A stretch of DNA of 56,923 nt from Caulobacter sp. UNC279MFTsu5.1 (GCF_900114015.1 NZ_FORN01000039.1:1-56923); one strand, 5' to 3'; counted from the first letter of the stretch, positions 45,598-54,577 are shown. The notes: generated by a model from the sequence alone, not told the origin. Numbers and translations: made by a program.

Positions 45598-47772
45598 ATG
45601 CGGACCATCCCAACCCAGGGCCCTCGCGCCGCCGCCTTGGCCGGCCTGAGCCTGCTGGCCCTGGCGACCGCCACCGTGGCCCAGGCCGCGGACAAGGCCG
45701 AGACGACCGACGTCGACCAGCTGGTGGTCACCGCCGCCCGCACCATCCTGCCGGCCAGCGCCCTGCCGCTGACCGTCGACGTCATCGATTCCGAGGCCCT
45801 GTCGCAGCAGGTCGGAATCGGCGGCTCGATCGTCGACGCCGTCTCGACCCTGTCGCCGTCGTTCTCGCCCACCCGCCAGAAGTTGTCGGGGGCCGGCGAG
45901 ACCCTGCGCGGCCGCTCGCCCCTGTACGCCATCAACGGCATTCCGCAGTCGACCCCGATCCGCGACGGCTCGCGCGACGGTTACACGATCGATCCGTTCT
46001 TCATCGACCGGGTCGAGGTGATCTACGGCTCCAACGCCCTGCAGGGCATCGGCGCCACCGGCGGCGTGGTCAACCAGGTCACCGTCGGGCCGCCCCGCGC
46101 GGACGGCGTCAGCGGCAAGATCCTGACCCAGGCCACGGCCGGCCATGACCTGGGCGACAGCGTCGGCGGCAAGGTCGCCGGCCTGGTCGCCTGGCGCGGC
46201 GGCCCGTTCGACGCCACCGCCGGCGTCGCCTATGACGCGCGCGGCGCCTATTACGACGCCGACGGCCGCCGCCTGGGCATGGACAACACCCAGGGCGACG
46301 TCCAGGATTCCAAGGCCTTGTCGTTCTTCGCCCGGCTGGGCTGGCAGCTGGGCGACGACACCCGCCTGGACGTGGTGGCCAACCGTTTCGAGCTGAAGGG
46401 CGACGGCGACTACGTCACCACCACCATTTCGGCCCGGAACCCCGTCCCAGCGACCAACGGCAATCGCCAGACCTACCTGCCGACCACCAGCTTCCGCGGC
46501 GTCCAGCCCGGCCAGCCGGCCGCCAACCGGGTCGAGACGGTCTCGGCCTCTCTGACCAACACCGACCTGATGGGCGGCAACCTGATCGCCCAGCTGTTCT
46601 TCAACCGCTCGCGCGACACCTTCGGCGGCGATATCAACGACACGTTCCAGGACGCCGCGATCGCGCCGAAAGGCACGCTGTTCGACCAGTCGTCCAACCG
46701 CTCGCGCAAGCTGGGCGCGCGGGTCAGCTACGAGCGGGCCGTTCCGGGGATCCAGGGCCTGACCGGCACGGTCGGCCTGGACGCCATCAACGACCGCACC
46801 GAGCAACTGCTGATCGAGACCGGCCGCGCCTGGGTGCCCCCGACCCGGTTCCAAAGCGTCGCGCCGTTCGTGCAGGGCAACCTTTCGCTGCTGGACGACA
46901 AGGTGCACCTGGCCGGCGGGGTGCGGTTCGAGAACGTCGAACTGAAGGTCGACGACTTCACCACCCTGGCCTTCTACGGCGCGCGCAAGGTGGCCGGCGG
47001 CAATCCGGATTTCAAGGCGACCCTGGCCAACGGCGGGATCGTGGTCGAGCCGGTTCGGGGCCTGCGCCTCTACGCCAGCTACGCCGAGGGCTACACCGTG
47101 CCCGACGTCGGCCGGATCCTGCGCGCCATCAATATCGACGGCGTCGACGTCGACTCCTACCTGAACATCGAGCCGATCGTGTCCAACAACCGCGAGATCG
47201 GCGCCGAGCTGAAGCGCGGGCCGTTCGACGCCAGCGTCAGCTACTTCTGGTCGGCCTCGAAGCTGGGCCAGCTGCTGGTCAAGAACAGCGGCGGCGTCTT
47301 CGACGTCCAGCGCCAGCGGGTCGAGATCGAGGGCCTGGAAGCCAATGTGAAGGCCCGCACGCCCGTGCCTGGGCTGGTGGTCTCCGCCGGCTACGCCCAC
47401 CTGAAGGGCCGAACCGACACCAACAAGGACAACAGGGTCGACACCGACCTGGACGGCGCCAACATCTCGCCCGACCGCCTGAACCTGGCCGCCGACTATC
47501 AGGGCGGCAAGTGGGGCCTGCGCCTGCAGATCCAGTCCTACATCCGGCGCGACATGCAGGACGCCCTGGTGAAGGACAACTTCGCCGGCTACACCCTGGC
47601 CGACGCCTTCGTGCGCTACCAATTGCCGGTGGGCGCGCTGTCGCTGGGCGTCCAGAACCTCTTCAATAGCCAGTACATCTCCTACAACTCCGACACCACG
47701 GCGCCGGCGGTCGACCGCTATTTCGCCGGGCGCGGGCGGACGGCGACCCTGGGCTGGGAAGCGCGCTTCTGA
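45598..47772 (+). CDS. TonB-dependent siderophore-type receptor
   Basis: 724 aa. A signal peptide (about 1-31, ending AQAAD) is followed by the TonB box region VDQLVVTAARTILPASALPL and the plug with SLYAING-type loop and VEVIYGSNALQGIGATGG (about 140-157). A beta-barrel with repeated aromatic strands follows, ending in GRTATLGWEARF with the terminal Phe typical of outer-membrane barrels. The partner gene downstream is a PepSY iron reductase, which supports uptake of a ferric siderophore (inference). Its stop overlaps the PepSY start (TGATG). Confidence 0.9.
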   Translation: MRTIPTQGPRAAALAGLSLLALATATVAQAADKAETTDVDQLVVTAARTILPASALPLTVDVIDSEALSQQVGIGGSIVDAVSTLSPSFSPTRQKLSGAGETLRGRSPLYAINGIPQSTPIRDGSRDGYTIDPFFIDRVEVIYGSNALQGIGATGGVVNQVTVGPPRADGVSGKILTQATAGHDLGDSVGGKVAGLVAWRGGPFDATAGVAYDARGAYYDADGRRLGMDNTQGDVQDSKALSFFARLGWQLGDDTRLDVVANRFELKGDGDYVTTTISARNPVPATNGNRQTYLPTTSFRGVQPGQPAANRVETVSASLTNTDLMGGNLIAQLFFNRSRDTFGGDINDTFQDAAIAPKGTLFDQSSNRSRKLGARVSYERAVPGIQGLTGTVGLDAINDRTEQLLIETGRAWVPPTRFQSVAPFVQGNLSLLDDKVHLAGGVRFENVELKVDDFTTLAFYGARKVAGGNPDFKATLANGGIVVEPVRGLRLYASYAEGYTVPDVGRILRAINIDGVDVDSYLNIEPIVSNNREIGAELKRGPFDASVSYFWSASKLGQLLVKNSGGVFDVQRQRVEIEGLEANVKARTPVPGLVVSAGYAHLKGRTDTNKDNRVDTDLDGANISPDRLNLAADYQGGKWGLRLQIQSYIRRDMQDALVKDNFAGYTLADAFVRYQLPVGALSLGVQNLFNSQYISYNSDTTAPAVDRYFAGRGRTATLGWEARF

Positions 47773-48863
47773 TGAAGGTCGTCCGGCTCATCCACCGCTG
47801 GACCGGCGGGCTGATCGGCCTGCTGTTGGCCCTGATGGGGCTGAGCGGCGCGCTGCTGGTGCACGAGGACGCCTTCCTGCGCGCCACCGTGCCGCACGCC
47901 GCCGACGCCCAGCGCCAGGACGCCGCCACGCTGGGCGCCGCCGCCACGCGGATCTTCGCGGCCAAGGACCGCCCACGCTCGATCGTGCTGGCCAGCCAGC
48001 GCCTGGGCCTGCACAAGCTGGCCTACAAGGGCGAACACGGGGCCTATGCCGACCAGGACGGCGCGATCGTCCAGAGCTGGACCTCCAACTGGGCCCGGCC
48101 GGAGGTCTGGTTGTTCGACTTCCACCACCATCTGTTCAACGGCGATGCGGGCGAGGTCGTCGGCGGGATCGCCGGGCTGGCGGGGCTGGGCTTCGTAGGC
48201 ACGGGCCTATGGCTGTGGTGGCCGACCCGGCGGATGTTCCATGTCCGGCCCTGGCCGCGGATGATGAAGCGGGCGGCCATCGTCCATCACCATCGCGACC
48301 TGGGCGCGCTGGCGGCGCCGCTGCTGATCCTGTCGCTGACCACGGGCGCGGCGATGGACCTGAAATGGTTCTCCGAGGCGCTTCGGGCGCCGTTCTCGTC
48401 GGCCGCCGCGATGAAGGCCGCCTCGGCCCCGCCGAAGATCAAGGGCGGCAAGCTGGCCGCGGACCTGGACTGGACGGCGGTGATCGCCCGGGCCCAGGCC
48501 CGTTATCCGGGGGCCGAGATCCGCACCATCGGCCTGCCGGCCAAGCCGGGCGGTCTGATCTCGGTGCGCCTGCGCCAGCAGGCCGAATGGCTGCCCAACG
48601 GCCGCACCATGGCCTGGTTCGACCCGGCGACCGGCAGGATGGTCGCCGACCGTGACGCCCAGGGCCTGCCGCTGGGCTCGCGCATCGCCAATCTCGACTA
48701 CCCGCTGCACGCGGCCAAGGTGGGCGGCCTGCCGTATCGGCTGGTGATGACGGTGTCGGGCCTGGTCCTGACCCTGCTGGGCACGGTGGCGGTGGCGACG
48801 TTCTGGGGCAATCCGACCGGCAGCCTGAAGCGGCGACGCAAGGCGCCCCCTTCCGCCAGCTGA
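47772..48863 (+). CDS. PepSY-associated membrane protein, candidate ferric-siderophore reductase
   Basis: 363 aa inner-membrane protein with four hydrophobic segments: about 10-30, 135-160, 177-200 and 325-347. Family features are RLIHRWTGGLIGLLLALMGLSGALL at the N-terminus, FDFHHHLF (about 115-122) and HHHRDLGALAAPLLI, with histidines that could bind haem. PepSY-TM proteins beside TonB receptors have been linked to reductive release of iron from siderophores. It overlaps the receptor stop by 1 nt, so coupling is likely. Confidence 0.88.
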   Translation: MKVVRLIHRWTGGLIGLLLALMGLSGALLVHEDAFLRATVPHAADAQRQDAATLGAAATRIFAAKDRPRSIVLASQRLGLHKLAYKGEHGAYADQDGAIVQSWTSNWARPEVWLFDFHHHLFNGDAGEVVGGIAGLAGLGFVGTGLWLWWPTRRMFHVRPWPRMMKRAAIVHHHRDLGALAAPLLILSLTTGAAMDLKWFSEALRAPFSSAAAMKAASAPPKIKGGKLAADLDWTAVIARAQARYPGAEIRTIGLPAKPGGLISVRLRQQAEWLPNGRTMAWFDPATGRMVADRDAQGLPLGSRIANLDYPLHAAKVGGLPYRLVMTVSGLVLTLLGTVAVATFWGNPTGSLKRRRKAPPSAS

Positions 48864-48980
48864 CCCGAAGGGGGAGTTTCCGGAAAAACACTCTATGAGT
48901 GTACTCCCGAGTTCGCGCGAACTAGGATCGCCGGGCGCGCCGCGACGGGGTCCGCCCGCCGGGCTCGACGGGAGGCGACC

Positions 48981-50267
48981 ATGCGCAAGACTTCGGTGAT
49001 CACCGCAGGTGTTTTGGCTTTCGGTGCAAGCTTAGCGACCTTCAGCGCGGCGCAGGCTCAGGGGCCCGTCCCCCGCGCCGACCCGCCGCTGCGGCTGCAG
49101 CCCCGGCCCGTGGGACAGGTGCTCAAGATTCCGAAGATCACCCTCAGCCCCGCGGCGGTGGAGCGGATCTGGGTCGGCAAGTTCACCGCGGCGTTCATGG
49201 CCCGGTGCGCCGATCACGCCGTGGGCTGCGCGGTGGCGGCGATCGGCTCCAGCGGCGTCACCTCGGAGGCCGCTGACGGCGCCGCGCGTCGGGCGCCCGA
49301 CTTCGCGCCGCGCGCGATGACCGCGGGCGACGTCATCACCATGGCCAGCGTCAGCAAGACCTTCACCGCCGCCACCCTGTTGAAAATCATCAGCGACAAG
49401 AAGGTCATCGTGAACGGTAAGCCGACGGCGATCAGCGTGGACGACAAGATCGCGCCCTATCTTCCCAAGAGCTGGACGCTTTCGGAACCGGCCAAGACCC
49501 TGACCTTCCGCCAACTCCTTCGACACCAGAGCGGACTGGAGTGCGGCGGGATTTCCTACGCCCAGCTGAAGACCTGCTTCGCCACGACCAAGCTCGACGG
49601 GGCCAAGACCTATCATAACGAGAACTTCGCCGACATGCGGATGATCATTCCGATCATGTACGGCTCGCCCGTTCGCGTGAACATGACCGATATGCTGGCC
49701 AAGGAGGCGGCGGGCGATCCTGGGCCGATCGCGGCCTATTACGGCGCGCGCTACCGCAGCATCGTCAACACGGTGGTCTTCTCCAAGGCTGGATTGCCGA
49801 CCCTGGAGTGCAAGGTCCAAGGTCGCGCGCCCGCACTCAGCTACAAGTCAGCCACGACCCACAAATGGGACTTCAGCAGCGTGCTGCCCGGAGAAAGCTG
49901 GGGCGACATGAGCGACTACTGCGGGTCGCAAGGCTGGTTCATGTCGGCGCGCCAGATGGCCGCCGCGATGCGGGCGATCAACACCCCCGGCCTCGTGATG
50001 CCGGCCGCCGCCCTGACCCAGATGCAGGGCGAGCAACTGGGCGTCTATGCTTCGGGGGACCTGGGCAAGGGCGTCTCGTCCTGGTCGCACGGCGGCTACC
50101 ATCCGGCGGAGTGGAACAAGGGTGAGATCAACACCATCATCGTCCACTTCAGCAACGGCGTCAGCGCGGGGGTGATCGTCAACTCGCCCTACAAGGGCGC
50201 GACCGTCGATGCCGGCGGCGACCTATGGGGCGACTTGGTGCAGGCCGCCTTGACCGCGGGGCCGTAG
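48981..50267 (+). CDS. Serine beta-lactamase/penicillin-binding-like exported protein
   Basis: 428 aa. A signal peptide (about 1-26, ending AQAQ) implies periplasmic location. The SxxK motif is in ASVSKTFTAATLL (Ser about 121, Lys 124). A YHN tripeptide (Tyr about 211) corresponds to YxN, and SWSHGGYHP supplies the third box as HGG. These are the class C beta-lactamase / D-Ala peptidase family signatures. An esterase or peptidase role is as likely as antibiotic hydrolysis. ATG 48981 follows GGAGG. It stands alone. Confidence 0.88.
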   Translation: MRKTSVITAGVLAFGASLATFSAAQAQGPVPRADPPLRLQPRPVGQVLKIPKITLSPAAVERIWVGKFTAAFMARCADHAVGCAVAAIGSSGVTSEAADGAARRAPDFAPRAMTAGDVITMASVSKTFTAATLLKIISDKKVIVNGKPTAISVDDKIAPYLPKSWTLSEPAKTLTFRQLLRHQSGLECGGISYAQLKTCFATTKLDGAKTYHNENFADMRMIIPIMYGSPVRVNMTDMLAKEAAGDPGPIAAYYGARYRSIVNTVVFSKAGLPTLECKVQGRAPALSYKSATTHKWDFSSVLPGESWGDMSDYCGSQGWFMSARQMAAAMRAINTPGLVMPAAALTQMQGEQLGVYASGDLGKGVSSWSHGGYHPAEWNKGEINTIIVHFSNGVSAGVIVNSPYKGATVDAGGDLWGDLVQAALTAGP

Positions 50268-50304
50268 GGCCGGCCGGGGCGTGGCGTCGCCCGAGCCGGC
50301 GACG

Positions 50305-50751
50305 TCACGCCCGCTGGTTCAGCGTGATCGCCGTGCCGTTCTGCCGATAGGCCGCGCCCTGGGCGCTGGGGCCGTACCCTGACGCCGTCGGCCGTTGTTC
50401 GGCGACCTCCTGGGCGATGGCGCGGACCAGGCCCTCGGTGACGGTCTTGGCGGCGGTCACCGCGCGGCCCTGGCGGGCCAGGACGGCGTCGAAGGCCTCG
50501 GTGGCGCGCACCAAGCGCTGGCGGCGCTGGAGGCTGGCGCCCGACACCAGGGCGACATTGCCCCGCACCCGGGTCGACTCGTGGCGATAGAGATTGGCCA
50601 GCTTGGCCACCTCGTCGACATATTGCGCGGCTTCGTGCGGGCGGCGGGCCTCGAAGGCGGCCGACTGCCGGGCGATCAGGTCGGTCAGGCGCTCGGTCAG
50701 GATGATCAGCTGTTCGACGCGGTCGTCGCAGTCGAGGGCGGTGAGGGCCAT
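50305..50751 (-). CDS. flbY: FlbY-like flagellar protein
   Basis: 148 aa, mostly helical (about 1-115) with a disordered Gln/Gly/Ser C-terminus. It follows cheL by 5 nt in the flgI operon. In Caulobacter this position is held by flbY, a small flagellar gene, and the helical character also fits a FlgN-like chaperone. The assignment rests mainly on gene order; the exact role is not clear. ATG 50751 is the only good start. Confidence 0.7.
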   Translation of the reverse strand: MALTALDCDDRVEQLIILTERLTDLIARQSAAFEARRPHEAAQYVDEVAKLANLYRHESTRVRGNVALVSGASLQRRQRLVRATEAFDAVLARQGRAVTAAKTVTEGLVRAIAQEVAEQRPTASGYGPSAQGAAYRQNGTAITLNQRA

Positions 50752-50756
50752 GCGGG

Positions 50757-51071
50757 CTACTCCTTCAGACCTTGCATCTTCAGCATTTCCTTCTGCACGG
50801 CGGCGGCCACGCCGACGCCGCCGGCCTTGGAGACCTGCTTGGCCATCTCCTCGGCCAGAAGGGACTTGAACATCTCCTCGCCGGTCCCGCCGCCGCCGAT
50901 CTCCGGCGTCTTCATGCCGGCGGTCATCGACTGCATCATCACCGACAGGAACGAGGCCTCGAACTTCTGCGCCGTCTCGCGGATCTTGCCGCGCTTGAGC
51001 AGCTCGGCGGTCGAGGCGGCGGTCGGACCGACCGTGTCGAGGGCGGGCGCGGCGATCGTCGACAGGCTCAT
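50757..51071 (-). CDS. cheL: Flagellar rod-binding protein (CheL/FlgJ N-terminal type)
   Basis: 104 aa. It has the rod-binding domain seen in FlgJ: KIRETAQKFEASFLSVMMQSM (about 29-49) and GEEMFKSLLAEEMAKQV (about 64-80). FlgJ of enteric bacteria is about 310 residues with a C-terminal peptidoglycan hydrolase; that part is absent here, as is normal in alphaproteobacteria where the gene is called cheL. It is placed after flgI with a 1-nt overlap (TGATG) and would help rod assembly in the periplasm. Confidence 0.85.
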   Translation of the reverse strand: MSLSTIAAPALDTVGPTAASTAELLKRGKIRETAQKFEASFLSVMMQSMTAGMKTPEIGGGGTGEEMFKSLLAEEMAKQVSKAGGVGVAAAVQKEMLKMQGLKE

Positions 51072-52183
51072 CACATCACCTCGATGTCGGCTTGCAGGGC
51101 GCCCGCGGCCTTGATGGCTTGCAGGATCGAGATCATGTCGCGCGGGGTGACGCCCAGGGCGTTGAGGCCGCCGACCAGGCTCTTGAGCGAGGCGCCGCCG
51201 CCCAGGGTCAGCAGCTTGCGGCCCTTTTCCTCGTCGACGCTGACGGTCGATTGCGGGACGATGGCGGTCCGGCCCTGGCTGAACGGGGCCGGCTGGCTGA
51301 CGGCCGGGGTCTCCTGGACCGAGATGGTCAGGTTGCCCTGGGCGATCGCCACCTGGCTGATGCGGACGTCGTCGCCCATGACGATGACGCCGGCCACCTC
51401 GTCGATGATCACCTTGGCCGGGGCGTCGGGCTCGACCTCCAGGTTCTCGATGGCGGTGACGAAGCTGATCATGTCCATGCCGGCCGGCGGACGGACCGCG
51501 ACGATGGTCGGGTTCTGAGCCTGGGCGCAGTTGGCGAAGCGCTGGTTGATGGCGTCGGCGATGCGGCGCGAGGTGGTGAAGTCGGGGTTGCGCAGGGTCA
51601 TGCGCAGCACGTCCATGTTCACCATCTGGAAGCCGGTCTCCTTTTCGATGATGCCGCCGGCGGCGATCCGGCCCGCGGTCGGCACGCCCTTGGTCACCGA
51701 GCTGCCCGAGGCCCCGCCGGCCGAGACCGAGCCGGTCTGCACCGAGCCCTGCGCCACCGCATAGGTCTGGCCGTCGGCGCCCTGCAGCGAGGTGACCAGC
51801 AGGGTGCCGCCCAGCAGGCTCTTGGCGTCCCCCAGGGTCGAGACCGTGACGTCCATGCGCGCCCCGGCCGCCGAGAACGGCGGCAGGTTGGCCGTGACCA
51901 TGACGGCGGCGGTGTTCTTGGTGTTGAGGTTGCCGTCGCGGACGTTGACGCCCTGGCGCTCGAGCATGGCCTCCAGGCTCTGCTTGGTCATCGGCGCGTT
52001 GCGCAGGCTGTCGCCCGAACCGTTCAGGCCCACGACGATGCCGTAGCCGACCAACTGGTTGTCGCGCACGCCCTCGAAGGCGACGATGTCCTTGATCCGC
52101 GACTTGGCGTCGGCGGGAGAGGCGACCAAGGTGACGGCGGCGAGGGCGAGGCTCAGAACGGAGGCGAACAATGAACGAGACAT
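51071..52183 (-). CDS. flgI: Flagellar basal-body P-ring protein FlgI
   Basis: 370 aa. It forms the P ring around the flagellar rod in the peptidoglycan layer. A signal peptide (about 1-26, ending SPADA) is followed by SRIKDIVAFEGVRDNQLVGYGIVVGLNGSGDS-type opening, split here as IKDIVAFEGVRDNQL and GYGIVVGLNGSGD. The C-terminal DMISILQAIKAAGALQADIEVM is the family ending. The length is normal. First gene of flgI-cheL-flbY and divergent from fliX, the order known in Caulobacter. Confidence 0.97.
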   Translation of the reverse strand: MSRSLFASVLSLALAAVTLVASPADAKSRIKDIVAFEGVRDNQLVGYGIVVGLNGSGDSLRNAPMTKQSLEAMLERQGVNVRDGNLNTKNTAAVMVTANLPPFSAAGARMDVTVSTLGDAKSLLGGTLLVTSLQGADGQTYAVAQGSVQTGSVSAGGASGSSVTKGVPTAGRIAAGGIIEKETGFQMVNMDVLRMTLRNPDFTTSRRIADAINQRFANCAQAQNPTIVAVRPPAGMDMISFVTAIENLEVEPDAPAKVIIDEVAGVIVMGDDVRISQVAIAQGNLTISVQETPAVSQPAPFSQGRTAIVPQSTVSVDEEKGRKLLTLGGGASLKSLVGGLNALGVTPRDMISILQAIKAAGALQADIEVM

Positions 52184-52310
52184 GGCGATCCTGCGGCGGG
52201 GTGGGGTCCCCGCGCCGTCCCATGCCAGAACCGGGCCAGATTTAAACTTGGAAAAAATTCAATGAAATCAGTCAGAAGGTGGCGATTTCCTGCCTGCGAC
52301 ATTCTGCTTC

Positions 52311-52323
52311 GGCAGATTCTGCC
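52311..52323. promoter_or_regulatory. 13-bp palindrome in the fliX-flgI promoter region
   Basis: GGCAGA-T-TCTGCC, perfect arms around a single base, 6 nt from the TTAACCAT half-site. It could be a binding site for a flagellar regulator such as FlbD, but its match to any published consensus is unproven. Confidence 0.35.
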
Positions 52324-52328
52324 CGGCA

Positions 52329-52368
52329 TTAACCATACCGCAAGCGCCGCCCAGCAAGATGTGGTTAA
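52329..52368 (+). promoter_or_regulatory. Two CtrA-type half-sites before fliX
   Basis: TTAACCAT at 52329-52336 and, in the opposite orientation, TGGTTAA at 52362-52368. TTAACCAT is the known CtrA half-site, and fliX is a class II, CtrA-dependent flagellar gene in Caulobacter. They lie 48-87 nt before the fliX ATG. Confidence 0.6.
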
Positions 52369-52415
52369 CGGGAAGGGGTGACTCCCTTGTTTCGTCGTCG
52401 GAGCAGCGTTTCGTC

Positions 52416-52844
52416 ATGAAGGTTTCCAGCACGGGAGGCGCGGGCGCGATTGGCGCATCGCGGGCCAAACCGACGGTCGGCGGATCGGGCTTTTCCCTGC
52501 CTTCGGTCGGCGGGACGAGCGCGGCCAGCGGCGTGGCCCAGGCGGGCGGCGTGGCCGGGATCGGGTCGCTGGACGCCCTGCTGGCTTTGCAGGCCGACCT
52601 GGATCCGACGGAGCGCAAGCGCCGGGCGGTCAAGCGGGCCGGCGGCCTGCTGGACCTGCTGGACGCCCTGAAGCTGGCCACCCTGGACGGCGAGGTCTCG
52701 ACCGGCACGCTGTCGCGGCTCAAGAGCGCGGTTCGCGAGCATCGCGAGGCCACCGACGACCCCAAGCTCGAGGCCATCCTCAACGAGATCGAGACCCGCG
52801 CGGCCGTCGAGGCGGCCAAGCTCGAGCAGGCGCGGCTGGGCTGA
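52416..52844 (+). CDS. fliX: Flagellar assembly regulator FliX
   Basis: 142 aa, close to the known length of Caulobacter FliX (139). FliX couples completion of the early basal body to activation of FlbD and sigma-54-dependent late flagellar genes. The N-terminus is Gly/Ser-rich and disordered; the helical C-terminal part has LDPTERKRRAVKRAGGLLDLLDALKLATLDG (about 67-97) seen here as RRAVKRAGGLLDLLDALK. ATG 52416 matches the family start MKVSST; the upstream open frame is not conserved. Divergent from flgI. Confidence 0.92.
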   Translation: MKVSSTGGAGAIGASRAKPTVGGSGFSLPSVGGTSAASGVAQAGGVAGIGSLDALLALQADLDPTERKRRAVKRAGGLLDLLDALKLATLDGEVSTGTLSRLKSAVREHREATDDPKLEAILNEIETRAAVEAAKLEQARLG

Positions 52845-53019
52845 GAACGCCGATGAAACCGTATCTTGAAGAACACGGTTCATCGAATATCCCCAGAATC
52901 GTGTCATCCATGCACGGGGCTGAATGTCGCGCTCACGCGACGTTCATTGAACCGGGCTATCGTTTTGGTATAAGCACCCGGCCTGACCAGGGCGGAGTTC
53001 ATCGGGGCGTGAGGCGTTA

Positions 53020-53448
53020 ATGCAAACGGCCACTGTTCTTAAGGTACCAGACTCGTATCGTCCTTCGGACGACGAGCCTTTCATGAACGAGCGTCAGCTT
53101 GAGTATTTCAAGCAGAAGCTCCTAGCCTGGAAAGAAGAGATCCTCCGCGAATCTCGCGAGACGGTTTCCCACTTGCAGACTGAAACTGAAAACCATGCCG
53201 ACCTCGCCGATCGCGCGTCGTCGGAAACTGACCGGGCGCTGGAGCTTCGCACCCGGGATCGTCAGAGAAAACTCATCTCCAAGATCGACCAGGCGTTGCG
53301 CCGGGTCGAGGACGGTTCCTACGGCTATTGCGAAGAGACCGGCGAGCCGATCGGTTTGGCCAGACTGGACGCGCGGCCCACCGCGACGCTCAGCCTGGAG
53401 GCCCAGGAACGCCATGAACGCCGGGAACGGGTTCACCGCGACGACTGA
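53020..53448 (+). CDS. dksA: RNA polymerase-binding transcription factor DksA
   Basis: 142 aa. DksA binds the secondary channel of RNA polymerase and, with ppGpp, tunes rRNA and amino-acid promoters. The coiled-coil arm holds HADLADRASSETDRALELRTRDRQRKL (about 58-84), with the acidic tip at DLADRASSETD. The C4 zinc finger has only one canonical Cys (GYCEETGEPIG), as in DksA proteins that lost the zinc ligands. The length is typical. It follows fliX, an order known in Caulobacter. Confidence 0.96.
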   Translation: MQTATVLKVPDSYRPSDDEPFMNERQLEYFKQKLLAWKEEILRESRETVSHLQTETENHADLADRASSETDRALELRTRDRQRKLISKIDQALRRVEDGSYGYCEETGEPIGLARLDARPTATLSLEAQERHERRERVHRDD

Positions 53449-53484
53449 GACCCTTCAAGGGATCTCGACTGAATGTGTTTTGGA

Positions 53485-53517
53485 ACGGCCTCGCCCTCAA
53501 CAGGGCGGGGCCGTTTT
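53485..53517 (+). terminator. Intrinsic terminator of dksA
   Basis: A 13-bp stem (53485-53497 with 53502-53514, one T:G pair) around CAAC, followed by TTTTCGTTT. It lies 37 nt after the dksA stop. Confidence 0.85.
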
Positions 53518-53525
53518 CGTTTGAA

Positions 53526-53557
53526 CCGCTCATCCCGGCGAATGCCGGGATGAGCGG
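53526..53557. repeat. Perfect 14-bp hairpin repeat (CATCCCGGC-GAAT-GCCGGGATG)
   Basis: Arms 53526-53539 and 53544-53557 pair perfectly around GAAT. The core CTCATCCCGG..CCGGGATGAG is a common proteobacterial palindromic repeat. Its position just after the stop of the convergent PNPOx gene would let it end that transcript. Confidence 0.8.
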
Positions 53558-53564
53558 ATCTAGA

Positions 53565-54176
53565 TTACCACAGCGTCGCCGCCGCGCGTTCCGGCCAGGC
53601 CCTGTCGTAGTCCGCCCCGCCGACCGCATCCGCGCTCATCGCCGCCAGCATCGCGCCGGGCGTGGGCAGGGACCGGGGATCCAGGTGCGCGTCGGCGTTC
53701 CACAGCCCCGAGCGGACGATGGCGCGGGCGCATTGGAAATAGGCCTCGGCCACGGTGACCACCAGGCAGGTGCGCGGCGCCTTGCCGTCGACCGCGAAGC
53801 TGGCCAGCAGCTCGGGATCGGCGCTGATCACGGCCTGGCCGTTGACCCGGAAGGTCGTGCCCGAGCCGGGGATCAGGAACATCAGCGCCACGCGCGGATC
53901 GCGGACCACGTTGCGCAGGCTGTCGATGCGGTTGTTGCCGCGCCGGTCGGGCAGGATCAGCGTCCGCTCGTCCTGGATGCGGACAAAGCCGGGCTGGTCG
54001 CCGCGCGGGCTGCAGTCCAGCCCCTCGGGGCCGACGGTGGCCAGGGCCAGGAACGGCGAGGCCTCGATCAGGGCGCGATAGTGCGGGGTGATGCGGTCGG
54101 CGACCTTGACGGTCGAGGCCGGGGCGGGGGCCGGCGTGTAGAGCGCCTCGAGGGCTTCGAGCGTGTCGACGATCAT
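53565..54176 (-). CDS. Pyridoxamine 5'-phosphate oxidase-fold (FMN-binding) protein
   Basis: 203 aa. The split-barrel FMN-binding fold is suggested by PFLALATVGPEGLDCSPRGDQPGFVRI (about 40-66), RTLILPDRRGNNRIDSLRNVV and VALMFLIPGSGTTFRVNG. Residues of the family that hold FMN phosphate (Arg and Ser/Gly in SPRGDQPGF) are there. It resembles the MSMEG_1061-type branch rather than true PdxH. The substrate is unknown and vitamin B6 synthesis is unlikely. It stands alone. Confidence 0.85.
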   Translation of the reverse strand: MIVDTLEALEALYTPAPAPASTVKVADRITPHYRALIEASPFLALATVGPEGLDCSPRGDQPGFVRIQDERTLILPDRRGNNRIDSLRNVVRDPRVALMFLIPGSGTTFRVNGQAVISADPELLASFAVDGKAPRTCLVVTVAEAYFQCARAIVRSGLWNADAHLDPRSLPTPGAMLAAMSADAVGGADYDRAWPERAAATLW

Positions 54177-54226
54177 GGGCGGCTCCCCTGCGGGCCGCCA
54201 GCATAGCCGTCGGGGGGCGGCGGCGC

Positions 54227-54577
54227 CTAGGCGCCGGCGGCCATGGCGCAGGCCTCGGCCAGGCGGTGGGGCGAGATCGGCTTGTCGACCACGGCGCGGG
54301 TGCGCGCGCCCAGCTGGTCGGCGTTACCGGTCACGTAGACCACGGGGATCGGCCCCAGCCGGGCCAGGATCGCGGTGACCGCCTCCACGCCCGTGCCGCC
54401 GACGATGCGATAGTCGGCCGTGATCAGGTCCGGCGGCCGGCGCAGGGCGCAGTCCAGCGCTTCCTGAGGGCTTTCCGCGATATCGAAGCTGTCGAACCCC
54501 TGCTCGCCAAGCAGGGCCTCGACTTCCATCGCGATGAGGATTTCATCCTCTATGATCAAAGCATGTCTGTGGGACAT
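54227..54577 (-). CDS. Stand-alone receiver-domain response regulator
   Basis: 116 aa, a single CheY-like receiver without an output domain. The acidic pair is in ALIIEDEILIAMEVEALL (Glu-Asp about 9-10), the phospho-acceptor Asp in LITADYRIVGGTG (about 55), the Thr in VVYVTGNAD and the Lys in VVDKPIS. Such proteins pass signals by protein contact or act in phosphorelays. ATG 54577 (MSHRHAL) is preferred to GTG 54583. No kinase gene is adjacent. Confidence 0.9.
   Translation of the reverse strand: MSHRHALIIEDEILIAMEVEALLGEQGFDSFDIAESPQEALDCALRRPPDLITADYRIVGGTGVEAVTAILARLGPIPVVYVTGNADQLGARTRAVVDKPISPHRLAEACAMAAGA

Noticed and set aside
52338..52355. Sigma-54 promoter for flgI (GG-N-GC pattern on the minus strand)
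   Set aside because: The nearest GG and GC are 9 rather than 10 nt apart and the site is more than 150 nt from flgI.
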